A stretch of 64,000 nucleotides of DNA from Anseranas semipalmata (Eukaryota > Chordata > Aves > Anseriformes > Anseranatidae). The first letter of the stretch is position 1, and the number at the start of each line of letters is the position of its first letter. The stretch spans positions 678,116-742,115 of the forward strand of contig VXAA01004380.1 of NCBI GenBank assembly GCA_013399115.1, in the 5' to 3' direction. Positions 47,830 to 61,473 of this stretch are shown piece by piece. The notes beneath the pieces were generated by a model. The model made no database searches. It saw nothing but the letters and a program-made list of their open reading frames with translations, and was not told the DNA's origin. A program made the translations under genes and the position numbers.

Positions 47830-49885
47830 ATGTAAAATATATTTGTAGGCTTGCCAATGAACATCAGGATAGTGATATGGCCGCTGGTCAAATACATGGG
47901 AAAGATGCTAGAAGAAAGGTGAAAGTTTACTTTGTTTTTATTGAAATGAAATTGTATTGTGTAGAAAACAACATGTTGGTGTTACAGTACCTAATGGATT
48001 TAAACGTATTAATTGTTGATGTACATCCCTTAACATAGGCATATGCTCAAAGAATATTACATACTCTGTCTCTATCTGCACTTATCACAATTGCTCTGCT
48101 TCTAGTGGAACACAGAATCCTCTAAGTCTCAATAAGATACACACTAAATGACATAAAACAGTTAACACAACAACCTATGCGATAATTATACATGTGGTTG
48201 TTATAAAATAGTGTTGATAAATTTCTCTACAACTGTACAACTGACATTTGGGGGTTGGTTTGAGGTAACGTGCGTCAGAACCACAAAATGAAGGAAGAGG
48301 CGTGCTTGGGAGTTCTGTGCGTCTAATTTAGAAATTTATTCAACCGAAAGAAGTCTCCTTGGAGGCCAATAGAGAGAGGGTCTGCAAATTTCCTCTGCAG
48401 GAGTGTATACATATGTCAGAAAAGGCATCACTCCAGTATGATCATTACAGCCCCTTGAGCACTCCATGTTAATTTGATGGCAGACCAGGTGACTCCACCC
48501 ACATATAGGAATCAGATTCTTTGGAGCAACTTTAAAATCACTGTATGAACAAATGCAGCATCCCAACAAAGTTAATTCTTTTGGAAATCCAGTGGCCAGG
48601 AAGATTCTAAAGATGCCTTGAAGAAGCAAATATACAGCCAGTTGGTTGTAAATCAGACCTTCAGCCTGCTATGAGTGGAAAAATAAACAGAAGGACTCCA
48701 ACTATACCACAAATCACACATTTGTTTCTATATGCTTCTCCTCTCCTCCTACTTTTACTGAAGAAAAAAAGAAAACAGGGAAATTAAACATGATGGAATA
48801 TGACTTCTACTATCCTTCTACATTATGTAGCTCAGGAGACAGGAACAGCTAACTCACAGGAGCAGTTTTAGGGTATTTTGTTGTGGTACCCAATGCTGAT
48901 GTATTATAGAGATGGGCACTGCAGGAAACCTGAATTAAAATGGTGGAAAGAAATTTAGCATATTTAAACATTTGCAGTACTGATGCATATATGATTTTCT
49001 CTAATGAATATAGGATGAAAAAAATAAAAGCACAAATGAGTAGGAGAAAAAGTGGCAGTTTATAATGGGACAGTGGCAGCTCTACCATAACTGTGGTTAG
49101 GATTGTTTCCATTATAAATCCAGGCATGCACTCCCACTGCTACAAATCACAATAAAATATTTTCAGCTTCAAATATGGCATATGTGGCCCCTGGCCAGGA
49201 AATTGTTTGGGCAAATTTGAGGTCATATGTCAGATATCAAATATTTTTTTGAAAGTGAGTCATAGTTCATGCATTTCTATTTTCACTATTTAGTCACACC
49301 CCAAATAGCTGCTGTACCACATGGCTCATCCAGAAAACATAAAGCAAGGCTAATTAAAAATATATCCTGAGATCTTGCACCTAAGATCATCTGATATATG
49401 AAAACTGTATTTTAAAATTTCTCTCATGACAAATTCAGAAATACAAGATTAGTTAATGTACAAATATTTGAGATTTACAACAAACAAAAAATTTGCCATG
49501 ATGATGAGACATATGAAAGGCAGTTTTGTCAGAAACGTCAGCCTATGCATCAGTGATGTCACTACATTGTGTGTCCATCCCAGGACTGAATGACTGGGGA
49601 CTCTCTTTGGATAACTGTCTGAAAAAGCATGAGAAAATGAGAGTCACATCCTTAAAACAGTAGTTCACCATATGGAAACTAGTGTAAGTATTACTGACAA
49701 AAAGGAAATTTCGTTCTCTTTTGTGCTGTTTATATAGAAATATTTGAGGTTGTCAGTCAGATATCCAGTGGCAGAATGCTGAATTATATTAACTGACAGC
49801 CTTAAGCCAGCTGATCAAATGGCCCTGGAGGTTGGGTCTGTTGTCGTGGTTTTTAAAGGAGAGTGCCCAGATCAGGACAAAGGAT
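47830..49885. other. Unannotated unique sequence
   Basis: No gene was recognised. Minus-strand open frames of up to 97 codons (48336-48629, 48849-49127) match nothing I know. Confidence 0.5.
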
Positions 49886-49887
49886 TC

Positions 49888-49945
49888 TTGGACTAAATCC
49901 TGACCTCCACTGAAGCCAATGAGGACATCACCACTGAAACCAGTA
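49888..49945. repeat. Decayed amniote dispersed-repeat fragment
   Basis: gactaaatcctgacctccac, tgaagccaatgaggac and ccactgaaaccagtaagcac track the old pattern 'ctaaatcctgc' then 'actgaagtcaatggcaaaac' then 'ccactgatttcagtg'. Confidence 0.5.
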
Positions 49946-49949
49946 AGCA

Positions 49950-51235
49950 CAGCATTTAATACATGCCAGTTTGGTTGTGCCTACACTTTGCAGCCTGGGC
50001 CCACAGTGGTGCACTGTATCCATCTGCTCACTGTATGGCAAAGAAATCTTGGGCTGTGCCATTTGCTTTGGAGATAAATTCATGCAGAGAGACAGAGGGA
50101 GTTTCAGTATACTCTGGTGGATGTTCTGGACCAGGACAGATGGTAGGACAGCATTGGATGCCACCCCAGAAAGTACCTCCAGTACAGACAGTCCCCAAGG
50201 CCATTTAAAGTTTCCATTTTTCCAGCCTAAATTGAGAGTGTTTCATCTTTCATATGAAACCAAGCAGTAGAGAGGACTAAAATTATGTAATCCTCTGGTG
50301 CATTTTAAGAAACAACATATTACAGAATTTTCTTTAAAAGGATTCCTCTATTTAACATGCCCGTGCATCAACATGTAACTCATTGTGCTTTAAGCATGAC
50401 CATGGAGAAGTATTCATGGCCAAAGTTAACTTATTCACAATGGAACATGTGCATATCATCATGTGGAATTTGGGCATCGCTATAGTGACTAACATATTTG
50501 TGGCACCGCTCCTCCAGGAATTTGATTCCTAGCAATATAAGATCAGGTTCATTTCATGTTTATATTGAATCTTGCCATTGGTTTGGCCATAATTGAGTTG
50601 CTTTTGATAATCCATTAAACAGTTTCTGGAAAGCATTCAAGTGCTAAAGTATCTTTTTATTAAGCTAGTGAAAATGACTAGCCTGATTTAAAGAGATGCA
50701 ATTATGAAATCCACCCTGGAATAGCTTAATATCTTTTATTTCATCCTAGTAAGATTACAATACAGACATACTTTTACTTAGGAACTCTTCTTTTAAAGGG
50801 TTACAACTGAGTGTTTTAGGTTAGCTGTAAACGTTGGCAATAAGTTAGGGAAGTCCCAAATGCAAACTGATACTTGATACAAAAGTACCAAGCTTCAAAA
50901 GAATCACTAGAAGTTCCTTCAAAAAATAGCAACTGAATTAATATATAACAAAATTATTATGTTCCTATATGAAATGTGAAGATATATAAATGGTCAGTCT
51001 CTGCTTCTCAAAAGCCCCTAGAAAAACTCTCTGCTTTTAACATACTGGACATAAGACAGTCCTGGTCTAGCCTGGAAGTCTGTACTGTGAGGCAAGTTTG
51101 ACAGCCAACCAAGATACGTTCTTTTTCACTTGTCTTCTTTAAATAGCCATTCATATTAACTTTAAACACAGCTTCATTGCAATCCTGGGCTATAGGTTTT
51201 GCTGATGAACCTGCAAACTAGTTCAGCTAAAGATT
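49950..51235. other. Unannotated unique sequence
   Basis: No gene was recognised. A short CNE-like patch at about 50580-50730 includes gataatccattaaacag and gcaattatgaaatcc. Confidence 0.45.
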
Positions 51236-51239
51236 AGTT

Positions 51240-51292
51240 TGATCAGGATTGCCATTGACTTCAGGGAGCCAGGTATTTAGCCCTAGACTCAA
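51240..51292. repeat. Decayed amniote dispersed-repeat fragment
   Basis: gatcaggattgccattgact, tcagggagccaggtatt and tagccctaga match 'ttgccattgacttcaatggg' followed by 'agcaggatttggcccta'. Confidence 0.55.
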
Positions 51293-51299
51293 ATACCAC

Positions 51300-51940
51300 T
51301 AGATTTAAAGATGTTAGGAATGTATGTTAAGATCCAAATGCCAAAAGCAGTTTATACCCTGCTTTTAATGACACAGAATTTCACACTGTTTAAAATTTTT
51401 ACCTACCTTTTTTGTTGCTTGAGCCTATCCATAACAAACTTCTGTCATCTGATTCCCTCATTCTTTCACATTTTGGGTATTATGGAGCTGACATAATCCA
51501 AGCTTTCAATCCCAATAGACTCACATACCCAGCCAACACATCACAGTAACCTCTATGTTAATTAAAGGGGGTAGCCATCTCCTTCTGACCTCTAATGGCT
51601 ATTTATTTATCTAATTAACTGATCTTTAAAGAAAACTTTCCAAGAGACTTTCCAGGAGTTTTAGAAGAATGAAGAGCCGAATTAGCCTCTTACAGAATAC
51701 GTGTTTCCATCACAGTGGTGACATAACATTTGTCCTAGAGGTGCACTTGTATGGCCATTTTCTCAACAGAGTAACTGCGCAGCCTGAACACATTCATCGG
51801 GCAGAGCTAGACCTCCAGGTGAGATCTGCTACCTGTACGATGATGTGCTTGCTTGTTGGATTTATATGATATCTAATTCAACATGGTGATTATCTGGCCA
51901 CTTTCCAAAAGCCTCCAAAGCTTTCCAAAGCATGTACATG
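51300..51940. other. Unannotated unique sequence
   Basis: No gene was recognised. Around 51555-51630 gttaattaaaggggg and ctaattaactgatc give a short CNE-like patch. Confidence 0.4.
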
Positions 51941-51949
51941 TCAGCAAAG

Positions 51950-51995
51950 GCCTCCCTATTAACTTCAGTAGTATTTGGATTAGGCCCTAACAGTT
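51950..51995. repeat. Decayed amniote dispersed-repeat fragment
   Basis: cctccctattaacttcagta and gtatttggattaggccctaa match 'cccattgacttcagtgggct' followed by 'ttggatcaggccctaa'. Confidence 0.55.
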
Positions 51996-51999
51996 ACAG

Positions 52000-54900
52000 T
52001 TAAAACTTTGATGGGCAGGGGCTGATACTGCACCTACAAGAAATGCATGACAGAACACAAAACTTGGGGGAAAGGTTTCAAACTTTTTCAGACCGAGGTT
52101 CCTAAGCTATCCAATGTGTAGGCTAAATTAGACAACCTCTGTGTACTGTCTTCTGAGTTACTGTGGCTCCACTAGCATCTCCTGCCTGTCCTTAGAGGAC
52201 CATCCATCCCTTTTCCACCTGCCCTGCCATGTTTACCGTGGCACTAAGCACTGGAACAGAGCACAAGGACTCTGCCTGTCCCCTGTGCATCATTAGAGCC
52301 AGAAGAAATTATGCCTCTGGAAGCTTTGCTTTATTCTTCAAGGTAAAGATACATGGATAGAGACATCTAAAAAAAAAAAAAATTATCCCTCTTTCGCTAA
52401 AGTCTTGTTAAGAAATGTATTTGAAAAAGCCAAATTTACTATAACATCTTCCAAAAGGGCAAACCAGATGTTTTTTTCTATTTGAAACCATTTTTAATTT
52501 CCAATTTTCCTTCACTTTTATTGAAAAATAAGTGTTGAAATTAAATATGAAAAATGTTATGCACATCCAGAATAATTGTGTTCCATCTGGCCAAGTGAAA
52601 TACTTTTACACATGAAGAGCATGTTTTTCCAATCCCTCAGAATTTCAGCAACAAAAACTAAGAATATCCTTTTATTTACACAGTTTTTAAACAATGATTT
52701 TGCTTGTTTGTTTTGGAGTTGCCAGCAAGCCAAGAAATCAGTCTTGTTCTTGGTGATCTCCCCACTGCTAGAAGGCAGTATGAGAGGGAAACTTCCATTG
52801 TGCTACGTGAGAAATGAAAAAAACACGGAGCAAGACTGGGAAAGAAAAGGAGAGGAGATAGAAGTCGGAGAGAGGAAAGGGTGAAGGTAAAGGCAATAAA
52901 CAGGGATTGTGAGATGATTTCCTCCTTGGTGCATCCAAGGAGTCAGTATGGAAGATCAACAACATCCTCAGCATGGAGGATAATGAAACCAGCAAGAAGC
53001 CCAGAGCTGAAGAGTAGATAGCAATACGAAGCCCCCAGCAACAATTATAACTGACAGCACATTATTTTTAAACAGATCTCAGAACTGAAGAGTGGAAGGA
53101 CGTTCAATTTTTCAACAAGTCAAAATTCCATGGAAAGCAGATATTGCTGGGGGCAAAGAGGTTGAAGAAGGTAAAGGAAAATCATTCAACCAAATCCAAC
53201 TTTCTGTCAAAAAAGCTCAATTGAATATTTTCCAACAAATCTTGTTTAGGGCATATTCTTAAACTTGAGACTATGAACATTTTTTTAAATCTTTGCACTC
53301 CCATCTCCCTGTATAATGTAAATCTTGGAGCTCAGTTAAACCTGAATTCCTCTAAATTACAACAGTACTCTTAGAGTCAAAAGGTGTGTTCATAACAAGG
53401 ATGTGAGAGCTGATATGAAAGTAGGCAGAGTCTGTGAAAGGGTTACCTCAGTCATAAAGGGAAACATAGGTATACTGATGTATGTGAAGAATATTGATAT
53501 ATGTGTCTATATTTGAATAAGATCACAAAATAGAAATATCATTGAATAAAACATAAATACGTATTTATTTGGAACTGACTGACTCAGTCATCTCAGGTAG
53601 AAGTAAATTGGTCATTGTTCTGAATTCTCCACAGTCCATCCCTTCAAAGTCATGAAATAGCACAGAAATGCCAAAAGCTTAAATCCTATGCCTGCTTTCT
53701 CTTCCTCACTGCCCCTTATACCCAGGCCAGAACTTCCCCACGAGGAACCTCATGCTCCTTGTATCTCTCATTTACAATGATGTTGACTCAAGTGCTAAAA
53801 TCTTACATTTCAATTGTATCTGTGGACATTAGGCATCATCCAAATTCATTTGCCTTGCAGTTGGAGCAGAGCCCTCCTTGAACACATCAGTTGCAGGACA
53901 GGCAGTGAAGAACATGCCACAGCCTGGTGTCTCAGCTCCTAACAGGCGTGCTATTTCACAGCATTCTATCACAGCACTACAACAGGTGCAGGTCGTGGCT
54001 TTCTGTCCAGGCATTTCATCTAGTGTAAAGCATAATATCTTGGCAATAGGCAAAACTCTTTCTGGGGAATATTTTATAGCATACACATAGAAAAGCATCA
54101 AGAGAGTAAACACCAATTAGGGAAAAGGCTAAGAACACCGTTAACCCCCTAAGGTTCCAAGTAATCATTGCCAAAGTCTATTTATTCTACCTTGGAATTT
54201 GTGTACAACCACAGGGGATATAAAATGGAATTGAAATCCCAGAAAGACCTCGACTTTGACTCTGACATAACAAGGCAGAGCTACTTTGTTCATCCTAGCA
54301 AAGGTACCCATGTGCCATGAATCACACAGGATAGCAGCATTTCAGACTGACACTGCTGAATGCCTTGCTAGATTTCTCTTTGCCTTTTAAATTAACTCAC
54401 AGTTAACTCTCTCTGCTGCACCTGCTCATGGAAGAATGATGTGTCTTCAGAAATAAGGACTGTCCAAAGATGAGCAGCATGCAGCTTGTAACCTGCCCCT
54501 GCAAATGCGGGCAACTGAGAAGCCACCGTAAATCTCCATTCATCCACCATCAGTCAGAAAGCTCTGGGGCAGTATGCAAATAGATGCATTAAACAGGAAG
54601 GGCAAAATGAGAAAACCTACAGTCTCCACCCTTTGTGGTAGCAAAGGCTATGGTAAGGACATCTCACACTTGAGGAGGTAAAACATCATGTCTTTCAAGC
54701 AATGAAAAATGAACAAAGACCAGCAGTCTCTTGCTGGCGACCTCCTCTGGGCTCTGTACCTCAACTGATGAGGCTTCAGAGCTGGGTTCTATACCAGCCT
54801 CCCCCAGTCTGACAGACATGGGCAGGGAGAGGTGACACTGTCCAGGAAATGTGACATGGACCTTCCCCTCCAGGTCCCCACCTTGGAGCAAGCCCGCAGA

Positions 54901-55980
54901 GCCAAGCAGGGACCTAAAGGCACATAAAACTAACAAGGCTTCTGGAAAGGAAAATGCCAAACACAGCAAGCTTCTAATGCACAACAGCAACAAGTTCTTT
55001 CTCACTTTACCTCCACAGAAGATGTAGACACTGAGAGCACAGCTCCCATCACAGCAGACTTGCAGAGCCCAGAGCTACCATCCAGCAATGCACAGCAGGT
55101 TAGCTACATGTTGTTTTCCTGTCTCATCAGGGCCAGTAGGAAAAGACAGAGATTTTTAGCTTGGGCACAGGGTCATACCAGCATTGCTGCCTGGCTTTCA
55201 GACCAGAGCTGGCAGGTATTTGCCAGCTCCCAGCTCTGACAAAGGAGGCTGCCTGCCTGTGAACAACCCAGAGCTATAAACAAGTGCAACCATTTGCATG
55301 GTGTAAAAATATGGACACTCTTGACTCTTGTTGATTTTGGTTTTACACTGTTGCACTACTCACATTATCCTGAACTTTTTAATGGCTACCATTGATCCAA
55401 AACTTTGCATATCTTCTGTATATGTTAAACTGTTGATGCCTACACTTTTCAAGCTTCCATTTGTTAGAAGAAATTAAGATATTTTAGTGAAAGCTTTAAA
55501 ACAAAAATCCCATGAAAGCACACTTCCTAACCATAGAAACACATTTCTCAACCACAAAGATGTGTACACTGTAGCATAAGAATATGCATAGAAAATTTAA
55601 AGCAATATTCCTGGAAATGCAATACTATAAAACATTAAATATCACAAGTTAAATCTGAATACAATTTTTCTTCAAAATCACTAACCTGCATCTCTGTCTA
55701 TGCAATATTTCTTTGGGCAATGCTGTATCTTTCTTGGAATCTTTCTCAAAAATACATTGGAATACCAAGGTGTGTTCCATTAATTATTTACCTATGAAGA
55801 TTCTTCTATCTTCAAGAAAGATTCTTACTCCTAGTTTATTTTTTTCTCTTCAGAATCAGTGATATTAATGCAAATTTAACTCAGTCTTATTCAAAACAAT
55901 AAATTTCTCCTATATTTACACTGAACCACTAACACATCTCTGCAAGTTCATTAACTTCCCTATAGACCAGCTCATTTGAT
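52000..55980. other. Unannotated unique sequence
   Basis: About 4 kb without a recognised gene. A purine-rich patch lies at about 52790-52890. POU octamers lie at 54574-54581, 55292-55299 and 55868-55875. The longest frame (54664-55005 -, 113 codons) begins with a hydrophobic leader-like stretch, but I recognise no family. Confidence 0.45.
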
Positions 55981-56877
55981 CTGGAGAAAGACAGGGGCAA
56001 GATGTGCCAACGCTGCACCTGGAGGGCTGTAAGCGTTAACCAGTGACATCATTACTAACAGCTGAGGGCTGCTGTTAGCAGAATCAGCTGCTTAGAAATT
56101 GTTGTGCTTAAAAAGCCAGTTTACAGGCTGCCCTACAGCTTTTGGGGAAGGCGAAGGGGGGAAGAAATAAGAGTTTTTTTTTTATAGTGCTTCAGCTGCC
56201 TTTGATCCTGTGGTTTAGGGTGTGTTTGCTAAAGAAATCAATTTCTTTTGATTTAAAACCAAAAGTAGGGTTAAACTCATGCCTGATGTAACTCTTATGG
56301 ACTTACACTAGTGATTAATATTTCAGGGCAGCGGCACAAGCTATTTTAGGTGCTGTGCTTTCTTTCAAGCACCTTTGAATGTATATATGAAATTCAAGGG
56401 TACCATAAACTAAACAATATTAGGAGTTGTAAACAGAGTCTGTGAAAACAGCATAGGAATCTAGTAACACAAAAAAGGTGTTTCAGTCAGGAACAAATCT
56501 CACAGAGTTCAAGACAGAAAGATGTCACCATCACTACGAAGATCTTTTTCATAAGGATAACAGGAAAAAAATTAGAAAAAGCACAGATGATGGGATGCCA
56601 TTTTTATGACTCTGGAAAACATCCAGAACCTAAGTTGAGGAATATATTGAGCTTTCATTTCTACATAGATGGATCCCTGTGAAGTGTAACCTATACCCCT
56701 GCTGCTTTGTGTGCAATGGATTTCCAAGGGACTCTTTGGGGAGAGCATGAGATTATTTGCTGGACTCAAAGCAGATTTCAGGTTTGAGAAGTGTCTAAAT
56801 AAAATGGGGGGGAAGCACTTCTAAAAGAGTGGCTCTTCTGATATTAAGGACATACCTTTTAAACAGTTCAGCTTTCC

Positions 56878-56920
56878 TCCAGTACTAATCTTTTACTCTT
56901 CCAATACTAATCTTTTCCTC
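56878..56920. repeat. 22-bp tandem duplication
   Basis: tccagtactaatcttttact is repeated 22 bases later as tccaatactaatcttttcct, with few mismatches. A local slippage duplication. Confidence 0.85.
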
Positions 56921-58281
56921 AGAGAAGGATGACTTGGAGACTTACTGCTATTTTCGCAAATCATTTTATCATGTTTCCTTGAGGTTTAATAGGTGAAGCT
57001 GCTATAGGTTGTGTGATACAGTGCAACTAAAGGATGTTGTAAAGCCGAATCACATCTTTTCTTATCTCTTTGCTATATCAAATTAAATAATTGAAAAGAT
57101 TCCTCTTTCCATGAGTATTAAAAATGAGATGTTTGGTGTTGTAACGTTATAATTTTATAGCAATATAATTTTGTAAAATACATATAATTAGAACCAGCAG
57201 TATTCTTTTGGAAGAGAAATAGGTCTGGTTAGAGTTCTTTAGAAAAATCAGTCTGCATTCACCAGCAATTCCAGAGAGTTTTTTCAATCTAGCAACTTTT
57301 TCAAGCAATGAATCATCATTACTTTATATTATTTTACATAGAGAGATAACTTATACTCTGGCTGATCGACAACTTTCTTATTCAGCCTTTGACATCAATT
57401 ATCTATTATCTATTCTTCTGTCAATATCTGCTTTCTAAATCTCATGCAAAAGAATTACACCTTTAGAGAGGAAAAAGTGCCTTTACTAACAACAGAACTA
57501 TCCAACATTTGAATGACTACATTTATTCGGTGCTCAAAAGGACTGGGCAAATAATTTAATCAGCACAAAGACACCCCAAATTTGTTGGAGTTAATGAGTT
57601 TTTGCAAGTCAAAACTTGAACATCTTTACTGTTCCCTTGGGAAGCAGGGTCCCTGGCAGGATCGTCTGCACATGCAGCTTTCCAGGCTGCTTTGCAGAGG
57701 CGTGCAGGGGATTTCAGGAAATCATAGAGATACGTTCCTGCTCCTTGCAGGTGCCCAGCTACTGTTACAGCCCCTTGGAAGCATGGCCAGTGAATAAGCA
57801 GGCTTCAGGCTACTGTAATTTAGGGAAATAGTTTGTGTGGTGTTACGTTTGCAAAGAATCACATATCTAGTCTTTGGTTTGGTTCAAACTCTGGGACTTT
57901 TCAGAAAAGCGTCAAAGTGTTCATGTCCTCATGGACATAGGATGGGTTGGATAAGAAGGAGACAAGATACAGAACCCACTTCCACAGCAGGTGTGCTGAA
58001 CACGGGCTGCCCCAAGCACTGCATGGACGTCTGGGGGCTGAGCAACAGCCAGGGATGTGCAGGAAGACTTCCGAGCCTCACCAGGTTTGGGCATCCTCTC
58101 AGATACTCTTGTCCCAATTTTGGCCACCAAAGGGCTCAGCTGGACCACAGGTTTGATCTGTTCTTTGCACTAGGCTTGTACGGACAATTAAAAATGGTAA
58201 TAGGACAGCCTTAGCTATGTTACTGTATAGTGGGATTGCAATATTTTATACAGGGTTCTTAATTTCAAGTGGATGCTGTTC

Positions 58282-58328
58282 AACAAAAAAAACAAAAAAC
58301 AAAACAAAAAAAACAAACAAAAAAAACA
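58282..58328. repeat. A-rich (CAAAA)n-like tract
   Basis: A-runs of four to eight bases are separated by single C over about 45 bases. Low-complexity sequence. Confidence 0.85.
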
Positions 58329-60299
58329 CTGTTGAAGGAAAAGCATATACACTAATAAAGCAGTTGTGGAATGGGCTGAACGGACACTATGGGAGTGGTT
58401 CAGGTCTATCAAGCATATAATATGCATTTAGTAAGACCAATTAATTTCATCTCTTCCTAATCTTCCAAAGAACTTTCCAGTCTTTGGAACATTAATAATC
58501 TTGCTCAGTGAAAGAAAACACACATATTTGAGGTGGAGGTGAGGTTTTTAAATTTTCTATTTTATTTTTTCTTCTGAAAGATTTTTCTTTATGTAATAAA
58601 TAGCCTTTTTTTTTCATTTAAAAATTGAAGTGATATTGATGTATCTATTCCACATTTCTTTAACATCCACAGACTTGGCTGAGATGCTTCAGATGCTCAG
58701 CAACAGGTTTACTTCTGCCAGGGAAACAAAAAACCTGCCAGCAAATTCTCAGTTAAAGCAGCCACCACTCCTCATGGCTTTTCCTCCAGGCTGACGCTAG
58801 CTCAGAGTCAGAGTGTCCCAGCTTGTCATTGTGTATTTTAAAGCAAAATTCAATCACAATTTTCTCTAGTGTCATTGTTTCCACTTTATTTTCCAGCATT
58901 GTTATTTGAACACAGTGATGTGCTTCCAGAAATCTGGAAGGACAGAAGCTGGCAACTTGGATTTTGCACAAATGTCTTATACAATAACAAAGGAAAAGGT
59001 GAAAGTAACCAAAAGCCCAGGCACTTGCCACAACAAATGATGCAGCAGGATACACTAGGACTTCTTGGCAGCCATTTAAAGAAGGGATGTGGTGATCTGC
59101 AGCAGGACAGGTCTATCCTTTTAAAGTTATTTTGGTTCTCCCCAAGAGTGCCCAAATGGCTGTTCTGGAGACTGGGAGTTCCATTCTGCACTCTGATATT
59201 GGCCTTCATGCAGCAGAAGGGGAAGGTGCTTCTGAGCTGCCTTTCCACCATGTCCAGCTGTGTCCACTGCGTCCAACCAAAAAGATGCCAAAGTGGAAAA
59301 TGGCTGGAACAAGTTCTCCCAGGCTCTGGGGCACTATACATACCCTGTCTGCAGTGACTGAGGACACCAAGCACCACGCAGTGCTTCCTCCTGCCCTACA
59401 TCCTGCCATTCTAAGGAAATCCCCCAATTTTGGATATCTTTCTGAAGCAGCCCCTGTCAGAAGTTAGGGTTTTCCCTGTTTGATGCATGAAGCTGATGTC
59501 ATCTTTGTATTTCTCAAGATGGTAGTAAAGATGGCATTAATGGTCATAAAGACCACCTGGAATTCCTTCCATATAGAATGGATGCACAACTCACATTCAG
59601 ATCAGATATTAACCAACATCTTAAGTTGGTCTGTTCTCTGTATGTTACACATTTATATAAAGAGAGACTACAAAAATTTCTAGGAAGGTACTCTTCTTTG
59701 CCGTGTCTATGAGCTGGTGCCCTGCGTCCTTCAGGAGTTAATGAGTAAAAATATTAATAGATAATAGCTAAAGCTCTGCTTGCCTCCTGTTGGAGACATG
59801 GCAAGTAAATCCCTTCACAACACCTAGCAGAATTTTGGAAAGGCCTTTCCTCCTCACCAGCCATCACAATGCCCTGACTTTGAGTCAGGAAACACCATTA
59901 ATCGCTGTGCAAATATCCAGGTTTGTGTTCTGGCTCCAGCATCTCTCCATCTTAGAATACAGATGCAGACTTATGCACCTCTCCATTATATCTTAGTCAT
60001 TTTCTTTTAAAAACAAGATGGTAAGAAGGGGTGCGAGGGCCCATCCTGGAGACTCAGCTTTGGCCTCTTTTCACAGCAGCAGGCGGATCCTGAGATGAAT
60101 AGCTGGGACCTAGAGCTCTTTTAGAAAAAGAAAACCCCTGCCAGTTGTAACATGTGCTACCAGCTCAGAAATAGCTTTCTGTACTATTTTTCAGTGCTTT
60201 TAGCTCCCAGTCTTTAAAGGGAGGTTCGTATTTCACAAAGACACAGACACTGCATATCTCTAAAAGGGGAAGAGTTCCCCACAAAACAAGGTCGTTTGA

Positions 60300-61450
60300 G
60301 GTTTGATGAGAGATGATATCATTTCTTTCACTCTTTTCTTCTAAATATTGGCCTGATCATAATATCCAAGCCAAGAAAAGGTAAAAATAATCTCAGCCCC
60401 TGGGAATAAGATTAGTAGTTGTTTACCTGCGAGTTTTCTTCTAATGGGTGGCAGGAATGAAAAGCCTTATTGTTCAAAGGCAGATAAATAAAACCCCATA
60501 TGCTGTAGACATTGGGGGAGTATATGTATCTATACACTGCACAGAACTCTGCCATTAGCTAATAATAGCATTAACAGTTCAGAAGTTAAAAAAAAAAAAG
60601 TCTTTAATACTTAGTCTTAGCAGCTGATAATGTAAAATAGGGTGGCATTTGGAAGCATAGGATGATGCCAGTCCCTGGGGAGAGAAAGGTGTTAACTTCT
60701 AATAGCTTTTCAGTAATAGCCAAGCATCTGCAGTCCCCCATAAAAAAGGGTTTTTAAAAATTAATAGAGCTGAATGTGCTTCACACTGAGGAGAATGCCA
60801 GATTAATAAGCGCATTAAGGACCGCTTTGGATTGGAAATAATTATGGAAGATGACAAGGAGCAGAGGTGGCATTGGTGGTGCTTTCAGGAATGCATTTTA
60901 AAAAGCAGTTTAAAGAGCCTTCAGATGTTGGTATTATCCTGCGTGACCAAATTAAGAGCAAATGAGAAAAGTTTATCTGGCATTTTGGAGTATTGAAAGG
61001 GCTTAGTGTTATAAATTATACAGTATGAGGATAGGCAGTGGTGAGTAAATTCATGTTAAACATTATTGGCAGTTTAAATAGCAACTGCTTTATAAAGCAC
61101 TAAATATTTTAATTTGGAAGTAAAAGTATATTCACTCCCCTTCCCCAAAAAAAGTGTGTTTGACTTATTTATTTGCCAGCACAACGATTAGACATTTTCT
61201 CAGTGATGAATTAGTGTATATTGTTCCCAATAGGCTGTTGTAAATGTAGAACAATAGTGATGGGTTATAGGTTTAGAATTGATTTAGAGCTTTACTGATG
61301 AAAAAGTTGAAAGCCACAATGACATCTTAATCTTTAGCTGCAGGCTAGGCTGTACACATTCAAGGCTATTTCCAAATAGGTCTAGTGTTTATCAATATTT
61401 AATCGTGTTGTTTCAGCTCTGTTTTTACTACTTGCTTTTTCAGCCATTAC
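60300..61450. promoter_or_regulatory. Long candidate conserved non-coding block
   Basis: The longest stretch of element-like texture in the window, about 1.1 kb: taagattagtagttgtttac (around 60406), attagctaataatagcatt (around 60554), cagattaataagcgcattaa (around 60800), ggaaataattatggaag (around 60834), ggtattatcctgcgtgacc (around 60931), gtgatgaattagtg (around 61203) and tatttaatcgtgttg (around 61397). Several CpGs survive (gcgcattaaggaccgc, tgcgtgacc, aacgattag). No sustained frame and no dispersed repeat. Looks like two or more adjacent enhancers; this is inference from base texture. Confidence 0.42.
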
Positions 61451-61473
61451 AGGACAGATATCTTCACATCGTG

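Larger units (their letters stand above)
55980..60300. other. Unannotated sequence
   Basis: No gene was recognised. Frames at 57837-58214 (+, 125 codons) and on both strands at 58869-59377 (about 160 codons each) overlap one another antisense and match nothing known to me. The first 150 bases (aagcgttaaccagtgacatc, attactaacagctgagg) have weak CNE-like texture. Confidence 0.42.

Noticed and set aside
58869..59377. Antisense pair of about 160-codon frames
   Set aside because: They overlap almost completely on opposite strands, lack any recognised motif, and neither shows regulatory signals.
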